A stretch of 6,424 nucleotides of DNA. It comes from Synechococcus sp. UW140 (GTDB taxonomy: Bacteria; Cyanobacteriota; Cyanobacteriia; PCC-6307; Cyanobiaceae). A program made the position numbers and the translations under genes. The stretch covers positions 1 to 6,424 of the forward strand of contig CAMDWF010000136.1 of the NCBI GenBank assembly GCA_945878795.1. The letters are read 5' to 3'. Shown here one piece after another: positions 1 through 5,352 of the stretch (position 1 is the first letter of the stretch; every line of letters starts with the position of its first letter). Below the pieces are notes generated by a model. It made no database searches. It saw only the letters and a program-made list of their open reading frames with translations, and was not told the DNA's origin.

Positions 1-1681
1 CCGTGGCGTTGGCGACGCCAAAAATCACCGGCACACCGAGCCGTTCGGCAACGGAAGCCACGTGACCCTGGCGCCCTTCTTCTTCCACAATCACCCCTCT
101 GGCTTTGCGGATTGCGTCCAGATAGGAGGGATTGGTTTCACGCACCACCAGGATCTCGCCGTTTACGAGGCGGTCCGCCTCCTCGGGGGAGCTGGCCAGA
201 TGCACCTTGCCACTAACCGAACCCGTGCCGATGCCGATCCCCCGTCCGAGCACCGCCGAGACGATGCCCACTTTCACCAGATCGGTGGAACCGCTGACCC
301 CTTCCAAAGTGCCGGCGGTTTCCACCACCAGATCGCCCTCCCGCAACAGGCCTTTCTGCTGGGCCACCCCCATCGCCAGGGTGAAGGTGCTGGCGGTGGA
401 GCGTTGCTCGGGGATCAGCAGCGGATTCACGCCCCAGACCAACTGCAGTTGGCGGGCAACGGACTCATCACTGGTAATCGCCAGGATTGGGGTGCTGGGG
501 CGAAATTTGCTGACGTTACGGGCGGTGGCTCCCGACTTGGTGAGGGGCAGGATGGCGGCGGCGTTGAGTTGGCGAGCAATGCTGCTGACGGCCTGGCTGA
601 TGGCGTTGGGAATGGTGGTGGCCATCTGGCCATCAAGGATCCGCAGGGGATAGTCGCGCTCGATGCGCCGGGCGATCCGGGCCATGGTGGCCACCGCTTC
701 CACCGGATAATCGCCAACGGCGGTTTCGTTGGAGAGCATCACGGCGTCGGTGCCATCCAAGATGGCGTTGGCCACATCGCTGACCTCGGCCCGGGTGGGG
801 CGGGGGCAGCTGGCCATCGAATCGAGCATCTGGGTGGCGGTGATGATCGGGATGCCCAGGCTGTTGGCCTTGCGAATCAGTTCCTTTTGCAGCAGGGGGA
901 CTTCTTCGGCCGGCATCTCGACGCCTAAATCGCCCCGGGCCACCATCACGCCGTCACACAGGGGCAGGATGGCGTCGATGGAATCAATGGCCTCGAATTT
1001 TTCGATTTTGGCCACCACCGGTGTATTACAACCGTGGCTCTCAATCAGATCTCGGATCTCCTGCATGTCCGAGGGATTGCGCACGAAGCTGAGGGCGACC
1101 CAGTCGACCTCCTGTTGCAGACCAAAGGCGAGGTCACGGCGATCCTTCGGGGTGAGAGCCCGGATCGAGAGCTGCACATCGGGGAAATTGACCCCCTTGT
1201 TGTTAGAAAGCACGCCCCCGACCGTGACGCGGCAGTGGAGGCTTTGATCGGCCTGGTCAACACGCTCCACCACCATCTCGACCCGGCCATCGTCGAGCAG
1301 GATGCGGCAGCCACTATGAACCTCATCGGCCAGTTTGTCGTAGGTGACGGTGGCGATCGCTTGGTTGCAGTTCACCTGCCGTGAGGTGAGGGTGAAGGCA
1401 TCGCCTGTGGCCAGGGAGATCGGGCCCGCTTCAAAGCGGCCCAGGCGAATCTTTGGACCCTGCAGATCCTGGAGAATGCCGATGTGCACACCCAACTCCT
1501 GGGCCACCTGGCGGATGGTGGTGATGCGCTCGGCGTGGTCCTCGTGATCGCCGTGGGAAAAGTTAAGGCGAAAGGTGGTGGCACCCGCTTCGATCAACTG
1601 GCTCAGAACCTGTTTGGATTCGGTGGCCGGGCCAATCGTGGCCACGATCTTGGTACGACGCATCGGATCGACCGTGGCCAT
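1..1681 (-). CDS. pyk: Pyruvate kinase with C-terminal PEP-utiliser-like mobile domain (3' end beyond window)
   Basis: Cytoplasmic glycolytic enzyme that transfers phosphate from phosphoenolpyruvate to ADP, giving pyruvate and ATP. My minus-strand translation gives 560 codons in one open frame. The N-terminus has the family start RRTKIVATIGPATES (residues 8-22), then FRLNFSHG (37-44) and QGPKIRLG (74-81). The active-site signature VVAKIEKFEAI contains the catalytic K225 and the metal ligand E227. MVARGDLGVEMP follows, with the second metal ligand D251, and then ITATQMLDSM. After the ordinary catalytic and allosteric domains, a segment from about residue 485 resembles the mobile domain of PEP-utilising enzymes, with H540 in GRQGHVASVAERLGVPVIFGV where such domains carry the phosphohistidine. 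Similar C-terminal extensions are usual in cyanobacterial and Bacillus-type pyruvate kinases (family knowledge). I chose ATG 1681 because in-frame TAG and TGA stops lie just upstream; no clear Shine-Dalgarno is seen. Probably 30-40 residues are missing at the left edge. Confidence 0.96.
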   Translation of the reverse strand, partial: MATVDPMRRTKIVATIGPATESKQVLSQLIEAGATTFRLNFSHGDHEDHAERITTIRQVAQELGVHIGILQDLQGPKIRLGRFEAGPISLATGDAFTLTSRQVNCNQAIATVTYDKLADEVHSGCRILLDDGRVEMVVERVDQADQSLHCRVTVGGVLSNNKGVNFPDVQLSIRALTPKDRRDLAFGLQQEVDWVALSFVRNPSDMQEIRDLIESHGCNTPVVAKIEKFEAIDSIDAILPLCDGVMVARGDLGVEMPAEEVPLLQKELIRKANSLGIPIITATQMLDSMASCPRPTRAEVSDVANAILDGTDAVMLSNETAVGDYPVEAVATMARIARRIERDYPLRILDGQMATTIPNAISQAVSSIARQLNAAAILPLTKSGATARNVSKFRPSTPILAITSDESVARQLQLVWGVNPLLIPEQRSTASTFTLAMGVAQQKGLLREGDLVVETAGTLEGVSGSTDLVKVGIVSAVLGRGIGIGTGSVSGKVHLASSPEEADRLVNGEILVVRETNPSYLDAIRKARGVIVEEEGRQGHVASVAERLGVPVIFGVANAT

Positions 1682-1739
1682 GGGATCTCACTATGAATGG
1701 CGGAAACTACCATCTTGACTCTTTCGGCCCAGGCTCACC
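1682..1739. promoter_or_regulatory. Short divergent spacer between pyk and the MazG gene
   Basis: Only 58 bases separate the two start codons, so the two promoters must overlap each other or reach into the opposite gene. A TTGACT at 1715-1720 resembles a -35 box but lies too close to the MazG ATG to serve it. On the pyk strand CATAGT, about 10 bases before the ATG, is a poor -10 candidate. No site is convincing. Confidence 0.3.
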
Positions 1740-2069
1740 ATGGACTTCGCCACTTACCAGCGGCGCTCCCGGGAAACGGCCCGTTATCCAGATGCCGGTG
1801 CCAACCCGATTTATCCCACCCTCGGGCTTTGCGGAGAATCGGGTGAGGTGGCGGACAAAGTGAAAAAGGTGCTGCGCGACCAAGGAGGGGACTTCGATGC
1901 GAGCTCCCTGGAGGGCCTGCGGCTCGAATTGGGGGATGTGCTCTGGTACGTGTCCCAGCTGGCCACCGAGCTCCAGCTCAGCCTCGACGAGATAGCCGAA
2001 GCCAACCTGGCCAAGTTGGCCAGCAGGGTGGCCCGGGATGTAATCGCGGGCAGCGGCGACCGCCGCTGA
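1740..2069 (+). CDS. Stand-alone MazG-type nucleotide pyrophosphohydrolase
   Basis: A 109-residue all-alpha MazG-like NTP pyrophosphatase, expected to hydrolyse (d)NTPs to (d)NMP and pyrophosphate in the cytoplasm with Mg2+. The two metal-binding signatures are both visible: GESGEVADKVKK with E33 and E36, and ELGDVLWY with E63 and D66, which together form the ExxE...ExxD pattern of the family. The length fits a single-domain MazG-like protein; E. coli MazG has two such domains. The ATG at 1740 is 58 bases from the divergent pyk start, and an AGG 7 bases upstream is at best a weak ribosome binding site. The true substrate (canonical dNTP, damaged nucleotide or other) cannot be read from sequence, so I give no gene symbol. 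The stop codon lies inside a perfect 7-bp hairpin. Confidence 0.9.
   Translation: MDFATYQRRSRETARYPDAGANPIYPTLGLCGESGEVADKVKKVLRDQGGDFDASSLEGLRLELGDVLWYVSQLATELQLSLDEIAEANLAKLASRVARDVIAGSGDRR
2051..2068 (+). terminator. GC-rich hairpin over the MazG stop codon, possible terminator
   Basis: A perfect inverted repeat, CAGCGGC (2051-2057) and GCCGCTG (2062-2068) with a GACC loop, spans the last MazG codons and most of the TGA stop. No T run follows, so it is not a classical intrinsic terminator. It could attenuate read-through, protect the mRNA 3' end or be a chance product of arginine-rich GC codons. The next gene starts only about 75 bases downstream on the same strand. Confidence 0.3.
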
Positions 2070-2144
2070 GCTGACACCCCCGGGCGTACGTCCCTAGCCT
2101 GAAACTGTTGATTGACAGCTGCGGTGACCCACCTTGTGCCACGG

Positions 2145-2624
2145 ATGGTTTGGCCCCTGGGGCGACTGCTGACGGCCCTGGGGCTGTTCCTGGGGCTCTG
2201 GCTTGGGGTTCCGGCCATGGCCCAGGCCCTGGAAATGCGCGTCAGTGAGGTGACGATCGCCCCTTGCCCGCTGCAGGACGTAGGCAGCCAGCCCGAACAG
2301 CGCCGTCCCTCCGGAGCTTCGTGTTATGCCCTGCGGGGCCAGGTAAATAACAGCAGCTCTCGCACCATGCGGGACACCGATGTCTTTGCCCTGATCCTCG
2401 ACGCCAGCGGCGAACCGGTGCTCCCCAATCGCACCCGGCTGGGCTCCATTGGCGATATTCCCCCTGGCCAGTCGACTTTTGCCCTGAGGCTGGCGGTGCC
2501 GGCCGGCACCCCAGGCCCTTTTAGCGTGCGCAGCGCCAAGGCCCGCGGCTTCAATTCCCCGGTAAGAATCGGTGCCGCACCTGGTCAGGAATTACTGCCC
2601 CTCGAAGAAGCCCTGCTGCCTTGA
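2145..2624 (+). CDS. Small exported protein of unknown function
   Basis: I do not recognise this family. From ATG 2145 it is 159 residues. Residues 1-28 look like a Sec signal peptide: a short start with R7, a hydrophobic core LLTALGLFLGLWLGV (8-22), then PAMAQA with likely cleavage after A26 or A28. The mature part (about 131 residues) has two cysteines, C41 and C60, that could form a disulfide. A region around residues 60-145 is rich in short beta-like stretches (YALRGQVNNSS, DVFALILDASGEPVLPNRTRLGSI, DIPPGQSTFALRLAVPAG). This resembles a small periplasmic beta-sandwich such as an FxLYD-type fold, but that is inference. The frame stays open upstream, with possible starts at TTG 2112, GTG 2124 and GTG 2136. 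I prefer ATG 2145 because it leaves a normal short signal-peptide start; no clear ribosome binding site decides it. It lies 75 bases after the MazG gene and may be co-transcribed with it. Periplasmic or thylakoid-lumen location is likely. Confidence 0.75.
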   Translation: MVWPLGRLLTALGLFLGLWLGVPAMAQALEMRVSEVTIAPCPLQDVGSQPEQRRPSGASCYALRGQVNNSSSRTMRDTDVFALILDASGEPVLPNRTRLGSIGDIPPGQSTFALRLAVPAGTPGPFSVRSAKARGFNSPVRIGAAPGQELLPLEEALLP

Positions 2625-2672
2625 TTGCCTTAGTTAGTTAGAATCTATAGAGCCGATGGTTAGACCGAAACT

Positions 2673-2689
2673 GGGGCTGTGAGTCCCCC
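2673..2689. terminator. Candidate hairpin in the convergent gap between the exported-protein gene and ylmG
   Basis: GGGGCT pairs with AGTCCCC around a GTG loop (one bulged T), followed on the plus strand by CTTTAG. It sits between two genes that converge, where a terminator for one or both is expected. The stem is short and the T run is only three bases, so the call is weak. The rest of this 81-base gap is relatively AT-rich and holds (TTAG)x3 at 2630-2641; I see no gene in it. Confidence 0.35.
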
Positions 2690-2705
2690 TTTAGTAGGCC
2701 AAAAA

Positions 2706-2999
2706 TTAACCCAGCCCTGAGGTGGCCAGCAGCATCTTGCCCTGTTCCAGCAGGCTCTGCACCAGGTTGAGGGCCAGGAAGGCCACAAAGGCAGAAAGAT
2801 CAATGCCGCCAAGGGGGGGGATCAGGCCGCGGAAGAGGTTGAGGTAAGGATCGGTGATCGAGCTGAGGCCGCTGAGGATGGGGTTACTGCCCCAATCCAG
2901 GTTGGGAAACCAGCTAAGCAGCACCCGGATCAACAGGAAGACCGAGTAAATCATCAGGGTTCGCGCCAGCACGTCCACTAGCTGGCTAAAGATCGGCAT
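2706..2999 (-). CDS. ylmG: YggT/YlmG family membrane protein (Ycf19-like)
   Basis: A 97-residue integral membrane protein. Two hydrophobic segments are visible, about residues 7-28 and 68-84, joined by a conserved loop. Family hallmarks are present: RVLLSWFPN (25-33), a DPYLNLFR stretch (50-57), and IPPLGGIDLSAFVAF (60-74) leading into the second segment. Length matches the two-helix YggT family found in bacteria, cyanobacteria and plastids (Ycf19). YlmG homologues have been linked to nucleoid distribution in cyanobacteria and chloroplasts, and in Gram-positive bacteria the gene sits among division genes; the biochemical role is unsettled. It lies 30 bases downstream of scpB on the same strand and is probably the last gene of an ilvA-scpB-ylmG operon. 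The start is ATG at 2999, without an evident Shine-Dalgarno. Its Pro-Pro-Leu codons run over eight consecutive C (coding strand), a slippage-prone spot. Confidence 0.9.
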   Translation of the reverse strand: MPIFSQLVDVLARTLMIYSVFLLIRVLLSWFPNLDWGSNPILSGLSSITDPYLNLFRGLIPPLGGIDLSAFVAFLALNLVQSLLEQGKMLLATSGLG

Positions 3000-3029
3000 G
3001 GAACCAAGGAGAATGATGGTTTTCGGATT

Positions 3030-3602
3030 CTAAGACGGTGTGTCGGCTCTGTCCGGTGCCGGTCGCGGCGTCTTGGCAACCTCCTCGGGACGGATCGCAA
3101 AAGTGCGATGAAATTTCTCACTCAGGCTCAGCCAGAACGAGCGACCGTCGCTTTGCCGTTTGCGTTCGATGAAGTCCTGGGCCAACAATTCCTTGATGTG
3201 GTCGTAGGCACCTGAGCCGCGCAGCTCGACGAGGTCGGACTGGAGGATGCGCTTTTTCAGGGCAATGGTGGCCAGGGTGCGCAGGGCGGCGGTGGAGAGA
3301 TCGACAGGCAGGAGATCCTGCACCAGATCCGCCAGGCTGGAGCGCAGCTGCAGGCTATAGCGCGCCCCTTCCTGGTGGATTTCCAGGGCGGTATCCCGGT
3401 GGGCGTAATCCGCCATCAAGGTGATCAGGGCGAGCTCCGCCTGCGAGCGGTCTATGCCGGCAATATCCGCCAGTTCCGCCAGGCTGAGGGGACGACCTTT
3501 CAAATAGAGAATGGCCTCAATCCTGGCAGGGAGGGATAGGCCGAAGTTTGTTGACAGGGGCGTGCTTGGACCGCCCTCTCGGGGCGAGGATCCGCTGGAC
3601 AT
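3030..3602 (-). CDS. scpB: Segregation and condensation protein B
   Basis: A 190-residue ScpB, the small dimeric winged-helix subunit that binds the ScpA kleisin and so joins the SMC condensin complex that organises and segregates the chromosome. Two winged-helix units can be seen: about residues 22-98 (LPARIEAILYLKGRPLSLAELADIAG...ARYSLQLRS) and about 102-168 (LSTAALRTLATIALKKRILQSDLVELRGSGAYDHIKELLAQDFIERKR...FWLSLSEKF). Length and order match the family. The serine/proline-rich first 20 residues and the charged, proline-rich tail after about 172 look disordered. ATG 3602 is supported by a GGAG five bases upstream, the best ribosome binding site in the window. The gene begins 41 bases after the ilvA stop and ends 30 bases before ylmG, suggesting one transcript. 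No scpA or smc lies in the window. Confidence 0.93.
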   Translation of the reverse strand: MSSGSSPREGGPSTPLSTNFGLSLPARIEAILYLKGRPLSLAELADIAGIDRSQAELALITLMADYAHRDTALEIHQEGARYSLQLRSSLADLVQDLLPVDLSTAALRTLATIALKKRILQSDLVELRGSGAYDHIKELLAQDFIERKRQSDGRSFWLSLSEKFHRTFAIRPEEVAKTPRPAPDRADTPS

Positions 3603-3607
3603 AAGAA

Positions 3608-3611
3608 CTCC
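3608..3611 (-). promoter_or_regulatory. Shine-Dalgarno site of scpB
   Basis: On the minus strand GGAG stands five bases before the scpB ATG at 3602. It is the only strong ribosome binding site I see in front of any gene here, and it fixes the scpB start within the short ilvA-scpB gap. Confidence 0.6.
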
Positions 3612-3643
3612 AGCTCCACACTGCTGGCAAGTTATCGCAAGCC

Positions 3644-5227
3644 CTAGGGGGTCACCGTAGCAATCGCAGGCGCCGGCAGGGCGTCTTGTTGGCCGAGAAA
3701 CAGGCTGTAGGCTGGATTTGCGGTCTCTTCCCAGTGTTGATAGGGCAGTTGGGCGAGGAAATGCTCCCAGTCGCTGGTTTCTGCCGGGGGAACCTGAACT
3801 CCCACCACGATGCTGCCAACATCAGCCCCGTGGTTGCGGTAGTGGAAGATGCTGATGTTCCAGTTGGGATGCAGGGCGGAGACAAAGGCCATCAAGGCCC
3901 CCGGCCTTTCGGGAAATTCGAAGCGGTACAGGCGTTCCTGGCCCACCTCAGGCGCCTGTTTGGCCGCACCGCCCAGGCGGCCACCCACCATGTGGCAAAG
4001 GTGCAGTTTGGCCAACTCATTGCCGGTGAGATCGAGGCAGCCGAAGCCGCCTGCCTCCAGATCGGCAATTAATTGTCTGGTGTCGCCGGGGTCGCGGCTT
4101 TGCACCCCTACAAAAATATGGGCCACCTGGGGATCGGCGAGTCGGTAGCTGAATTCGGTGAGGTTGTGGCCGCCCAGCAGGCTGCAGAAGCGCCGCAGGC
4201 TGCCGGGCTGTTCGGGAATGTTCACCGCCAAGAAGGCCTCCCGCTGTTCGCCGATTTCGGCCCGTTCGGCCACAAACAGCAGGCGCTCGAAGTTCATGTT
4301 GGCGCCACAGGCCACCGCCACCAAGGTGCGCCCCCGGAGGCCCCGTGCCTGGACATCGGCCTTCATGCCAGCCACGGACAGGGCGCCGGCGGGTTCGAGG
4401 ATCGAGCGGGTGTCCTCGAAAACGTCCTTGATGGCCGCGCAGATGGCGTCGGTGTCCACCGTCACCATGCGGTCCACGTAGAGCTGGGCCAGGGGGAAGG
4501 TGAGAGCACCCACCTGCTTGACGGCAACGCCGTCGGCGAACAGGCCCACCTGCTCAAGCCGCACCCGCTCGCCGCACGCCAGGGAACGGGTCATGGCATC
4601 GGCATCGACGGGTTCAACGCCGACAAGCTCCACCTGGGGCCAGAGGCTTTTGACATAGGCGCCGATGCCGGCGATCAGCCCACCCCCGCCGACGGCCACA
4701 TAGATGACATCCGGCGGCTGCGAACACTGGCGCAGGATCTCGATGGCGATGGTGCCCTGGCCGGCGATCACTTCCGGATCGTCGAAGGGGTGGATGAAGC
4801 AGAGACCCCGCTCGGCCTGGAGCCGGTGGGCCTCCTGGCAGGCTTCGTCGTAGGTGTCGCCGTGCAGCACGACCTCGGCGCCGCGGGTCGCCACCGAGCG
4901 CACCTTGACGCCAGGGGTAGTCACGGGCATCACGATCACCGCCTGACAGCCCAGCCGCTGGGCCGCCAGGGCGACCCCCTGGGCATGGTTGCCGGCGCTG
5001 GCAGCGATCACGCCCCGATCCAGTTCCTGCCGGCTGAGGCCGACCATTTTGTTGAAGGCCCCCCGCAGCTTGAAGCTGAAGACAGGCTGGAGGTCTTCCC
5101 GCTTGAGCAGGACGCGGTTGCCGAGCCGGGCCGAGAGATTGGGGGCCGGATCGAGGGGCGATTCAATCGCGACGTCGTAGACCCGGGCGCGCAGGATGCG
5201 CTGCAGGTAGGTGGGGTCTTCGGACAC
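3644..5227 (-). CDS. ilvA: Threonine ammonia-lyase, biosynthetic (threonine deaminase)
   Basis: PLP-dependent cytoplasmic enzyme that converts L-threonine to 2-oxobutyrate and ammonia, the committed step of isoleucine synthesis. The 527 residues have the long, regulated architecture. A fold-type II PLP domain occupies about residues 1-320, with the Schiff-base lysine K53 in FSFKLRGA, SAGNHAQG (77-84) and the phosphate-binding glycine loop VGGGGLIAG (179-187). Two ACT-like regulatory units follow, about 329-400 (EAFLAVNIPEQPGSL...) and about 424-500 (YRFEFPERPGAL...NWNISIFHYRNHGADVG), where isoleucine and valine act allosterically in the family. At the position of the usual SGAN motif it has C307-G-A-N. 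The start is GTG 5227: the frame is open back to a stop at 5360-5362, but no other usual start codon occurs there. A run of 13 C (coding strand) lies just upstream in place of a normal ribosome binding site. It is probably the first gene of ilvA-scpB-ylmG. Confidence 0.95.
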   Translation of the reverse strand: MSEDPTYLQRILRARVYDVAIESPLDPAPNLSARLGNRVLLKREDLQPVFSFKLRGAFNKMVGLSRQELDRGVIAASAGNHAQGVALAAQRLGCQAVIVMPVTTPGVKVRSVATRGAEVVLHGDTYDEACQEAHRLQAERGLCFIHPFDDPEVIAGQGTIAIEILRQCSQPPDVIYVAVGGGGLIAGIGAYVKSLWPQVELVGVEPVDADAMTRSLACGERVRLEQVGLFADGVAVKQVGALTFPLAQLYVDRMVTVDTDAICAAIKDVFEDTRSILEPAGALSVAGMKADVQARGLRGRTLVAVACGANMNFERLLFVAERAEIGEQREAFLAVNIPEQPGSLRRFCSLLGGHNLTEFSYRLADPQVAHIFVGVQSRDPGDTRQLIADLEAGGFGCLDLTGNELAKLHLCHMVGGRLGGAAKQAPEVGQERLYRFEFPERPGALMAFVSALHPNWNISIFHYRNHGADVGSIVVGVQVPPAETSDWEHFLAQLPYQHWEETANPAYSLFLGQQDALPAPAIATVTP

Positions 5228-5352
5228 GCCGCTGGGGGGGGGGGGGAAGGTCGGGGCAGTGGTTCCAGTGTGACAAGCCGGGAACCCTCTCGTTAGGGAA
5301 GGCCAGCTGTCCCGCGGGCGGGCGTAGATTGGCTTCTTCTGTCTGTGGCCGC
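5228..5352. promoter_or_regulatory. Divergent intergenic region driving ilvA (minus) and dxs (plus)
   Basis: These 125 bases must hold the promoters for both divergent genes, since neither has another gene close upstream on its strand. For dxs, TAGATT at 5325-5330 fits the loose cyanobacterial -10 pattern TANNNT and lies 22 bases before the ATG, without a convincing -35. Also seen are the palindrome CCCGCGGG (5311-5318), a weak CCCT/AGGG inverted repeat (5285-5298) and the G13 tract. No regulator site is recognised. Confidence 0.4.
5234..5246. repeat. Homopolymer of 13 G/C just upstream of ilvA
   Basis: Thirteen consecutive G on the plus strand (C on the ilvA strand) begin six bases upstream of the ilvA GTG start. 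The tract lies in the divergent ilvA-dxs spacer, where the ilvA ribosome binding site or 5' leader would be. Such runs are prone to replication slippage and also to sequencing length error, so the exact count should be treated with caution. Confidence 0.9.

Noticed and set aside
62..928. Long plus-strand open frame (288 codons) over pyk
   Set aside because: It lies antisense to clear pyruvate kinase coding sequence, its product is Gly/His-rich without family features, and such shadows are common in GC-rich genes.
2112..2117. TTGACA, a perfect -35-like box before the exported-protein gene
   Set aside because: No -10-like sequence lies at suitable spacing; TTG here could also be read as a start codon, but neither use is supported.
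4073..5296. Plus-strand open frame of 407 codons over ilvA
   Set aside because: Opposite strand of a well-supported IlvA; composition (many Gly, His, Ala, Asp) is typical of a shadow frame.
5228..5352. Riboswitch (for example thiamine-diphosphate type) upstream of dxs
   Set aside because: The leader is too short from the candidate -10, and I see no conserved riboswitch core.
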